From contig JBMNQS010000021.1 of assembly GCA_050944255.1 (NCBI GenBank), forward strand, positions 1 through 30,088: DNA of 30,088 bases. Direction: 5' to 3'. The DNA comes from JBMNQS01 sp050944255. GTDB lineage: Bacteria; Bacillota; Clostridia; Christensenellales; Maliibacteriaceae. The stretch's first letter is position 1. Each line of letters opens with the position of its first letter. Of this stretch, positions 29,662 to 30,088 are shown one piece after another. Below the pieces are notes generated by a model, which had not been told where the DNA came from, did not search any database, and worked only from the letters and a program-made list of their open reading frames with translations. A program made the position numbers and the translations under genes.

Positions 29662-30088
29662 CTAAAGGGCCTTTTCGTACAGGTAAAACAGCCCTTTGCG
29701 GAAATGTACGTCGCCCACGTAACGGTATCCGTTGTTCTCATACAGGCGCAGGGCATGGGGGTTTAGGGAAAAGGCGTCCAGACGCATGGATCCGGCGCCG
29801 TTTTCCCGGGCGTAACGCTCCGAGCAGGCAAGGGCGCGCGCGGCGATACCCCTGTTCTGGTACCTGGGGTCCACGCACAGCCGATGAAGCACGTAAAAGG
29901 GTTCGCCATAGCGCCACGGGGCCCCGTGATACTGCTCGTCGCAGTCCCGGTTCAAAGTGAATGCGCAGGCGATCTCACCATCGCAGAGAAGCACAAACAT
30001 CTCGCCCGCCGCAATGTCGCTTTGGATGTCCGGCCTTGCCGGATAAACCTCGTCCCATTGCGGGATGCCGCATTCGTTCATATGGCGT
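29662..30088 (-). CDS. GNAT family N-acetyltransferase (partial, 5' end outside window)
   Basis: At least 139 residues are visible. The acetyl-CoA loop region is HRLCVDPRYQNRGIAARAL, followed by MRLDAFSLNPHALRLYENNGY, whose key parts are the LDAFSLN strand and the ENNGY turn. The visible stretch begins MNECGIPQWDEVYPA, which in related acetyltransferases is internal and follows about 25 residues; the reading frame stays open to the window edge (codons for Arg-His precede the Met). The true start is therefore probably beyond 30088. The family acetylates amines; the substrate is unknown. Confidence 0.88.
   Translation of the reverse strand, partial: RHMNECGIPQWDEVYPARPDIQSDIAAGEMFVLLCDGEIACAFTLNRDCDEQYHGAPWRYGEPFYVLHRLCVDPRYQNRGIAARALACSERYARENGAGSMRLDAFSLNPHALRLYENNGYRYVGDVHFRKGLFYLYEKAL

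Overview
The window reads as a core chromosomal segment of a GC-rich, low-G+C-lineage-type Gram-positive anaerobe, most likely a spore-forming member of the Clostridia. The support is strong AGGAGG-type ribosome binding sites with frequent TTG/GTG starts, scpA-scpB, the sporulation-associated ytfI/ytfJ-like pair, a fused IspH-S1 gene next to cmk and plsC, a Gram-positive type LexA box, and a sodium-pump oxaloacetate decarboxylase. A placement near Christensenellales-like gut lineages is only a guess.

Region 1 (1-8964): degenerate direct repeats, a lone FSA/transaldolase-family gene on the minus strand, then on the plus strand a D-Ala-D-Ala carboxypeptidase, an M50 membrane protease, scpA, scpB, a GNAT acetyltransferase, a hairpin-rich gap, DUF2953 and ytfJ, a LytTR regulator with a DUF3021 membrane protein, and an RluB/RsuA pseudouridine synthase. 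This resembles the scpAB-dac-rluB neighbourhood of Firmicutes; spmA and spmB, often present there, are not seen.

Region 2 (9118-19825): a four-gene oxaloacetate decarboxylase cluster (gamma, separate biotin carrier, beta, alpha), which would couple decarboxylation of oxaloacetate to Na+ export. It is followed by surE, an RpiR-type regulator, a BaiN/HI0933-type flavoprotein, cmk, plsC and a fused ispH-rpsA gene with a possible internal start for S1.

Region 3 (19826-20958): a possible small RNA, a near-consensus promoter, and six tRNA genes (Pro, Glu, CAT anticodon, Asp, Phe, Thr), all with encoded CCA.

Region 4 (20959-30088): a nitroreductase; a radical SAM / 'DNA metabolism' pair behind a promoter that carries a LexA-type operator (GAAC-N4-GTTC); a lipoprotein amidase; on the minus strand a 793-residue protein with a kinase-like N-terminal region, an AAA+ core and a C-terminal RyR domain; a second LytTR regulator overlapping a LiaF-like membrane protein; and on the minus strand a hotdog thioesterase and a GNAT that runs off the window.

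The best candidates for a poorly described system are the RyR-AAA+ protein and the SOS-controlled radical SAM pair, whose second gene seems to lack a canonical start codon. No CRISPR array, transposase, prophage or riboswitch was recognised. All coordinates and motif positions come from reading by eye; no database search was run.
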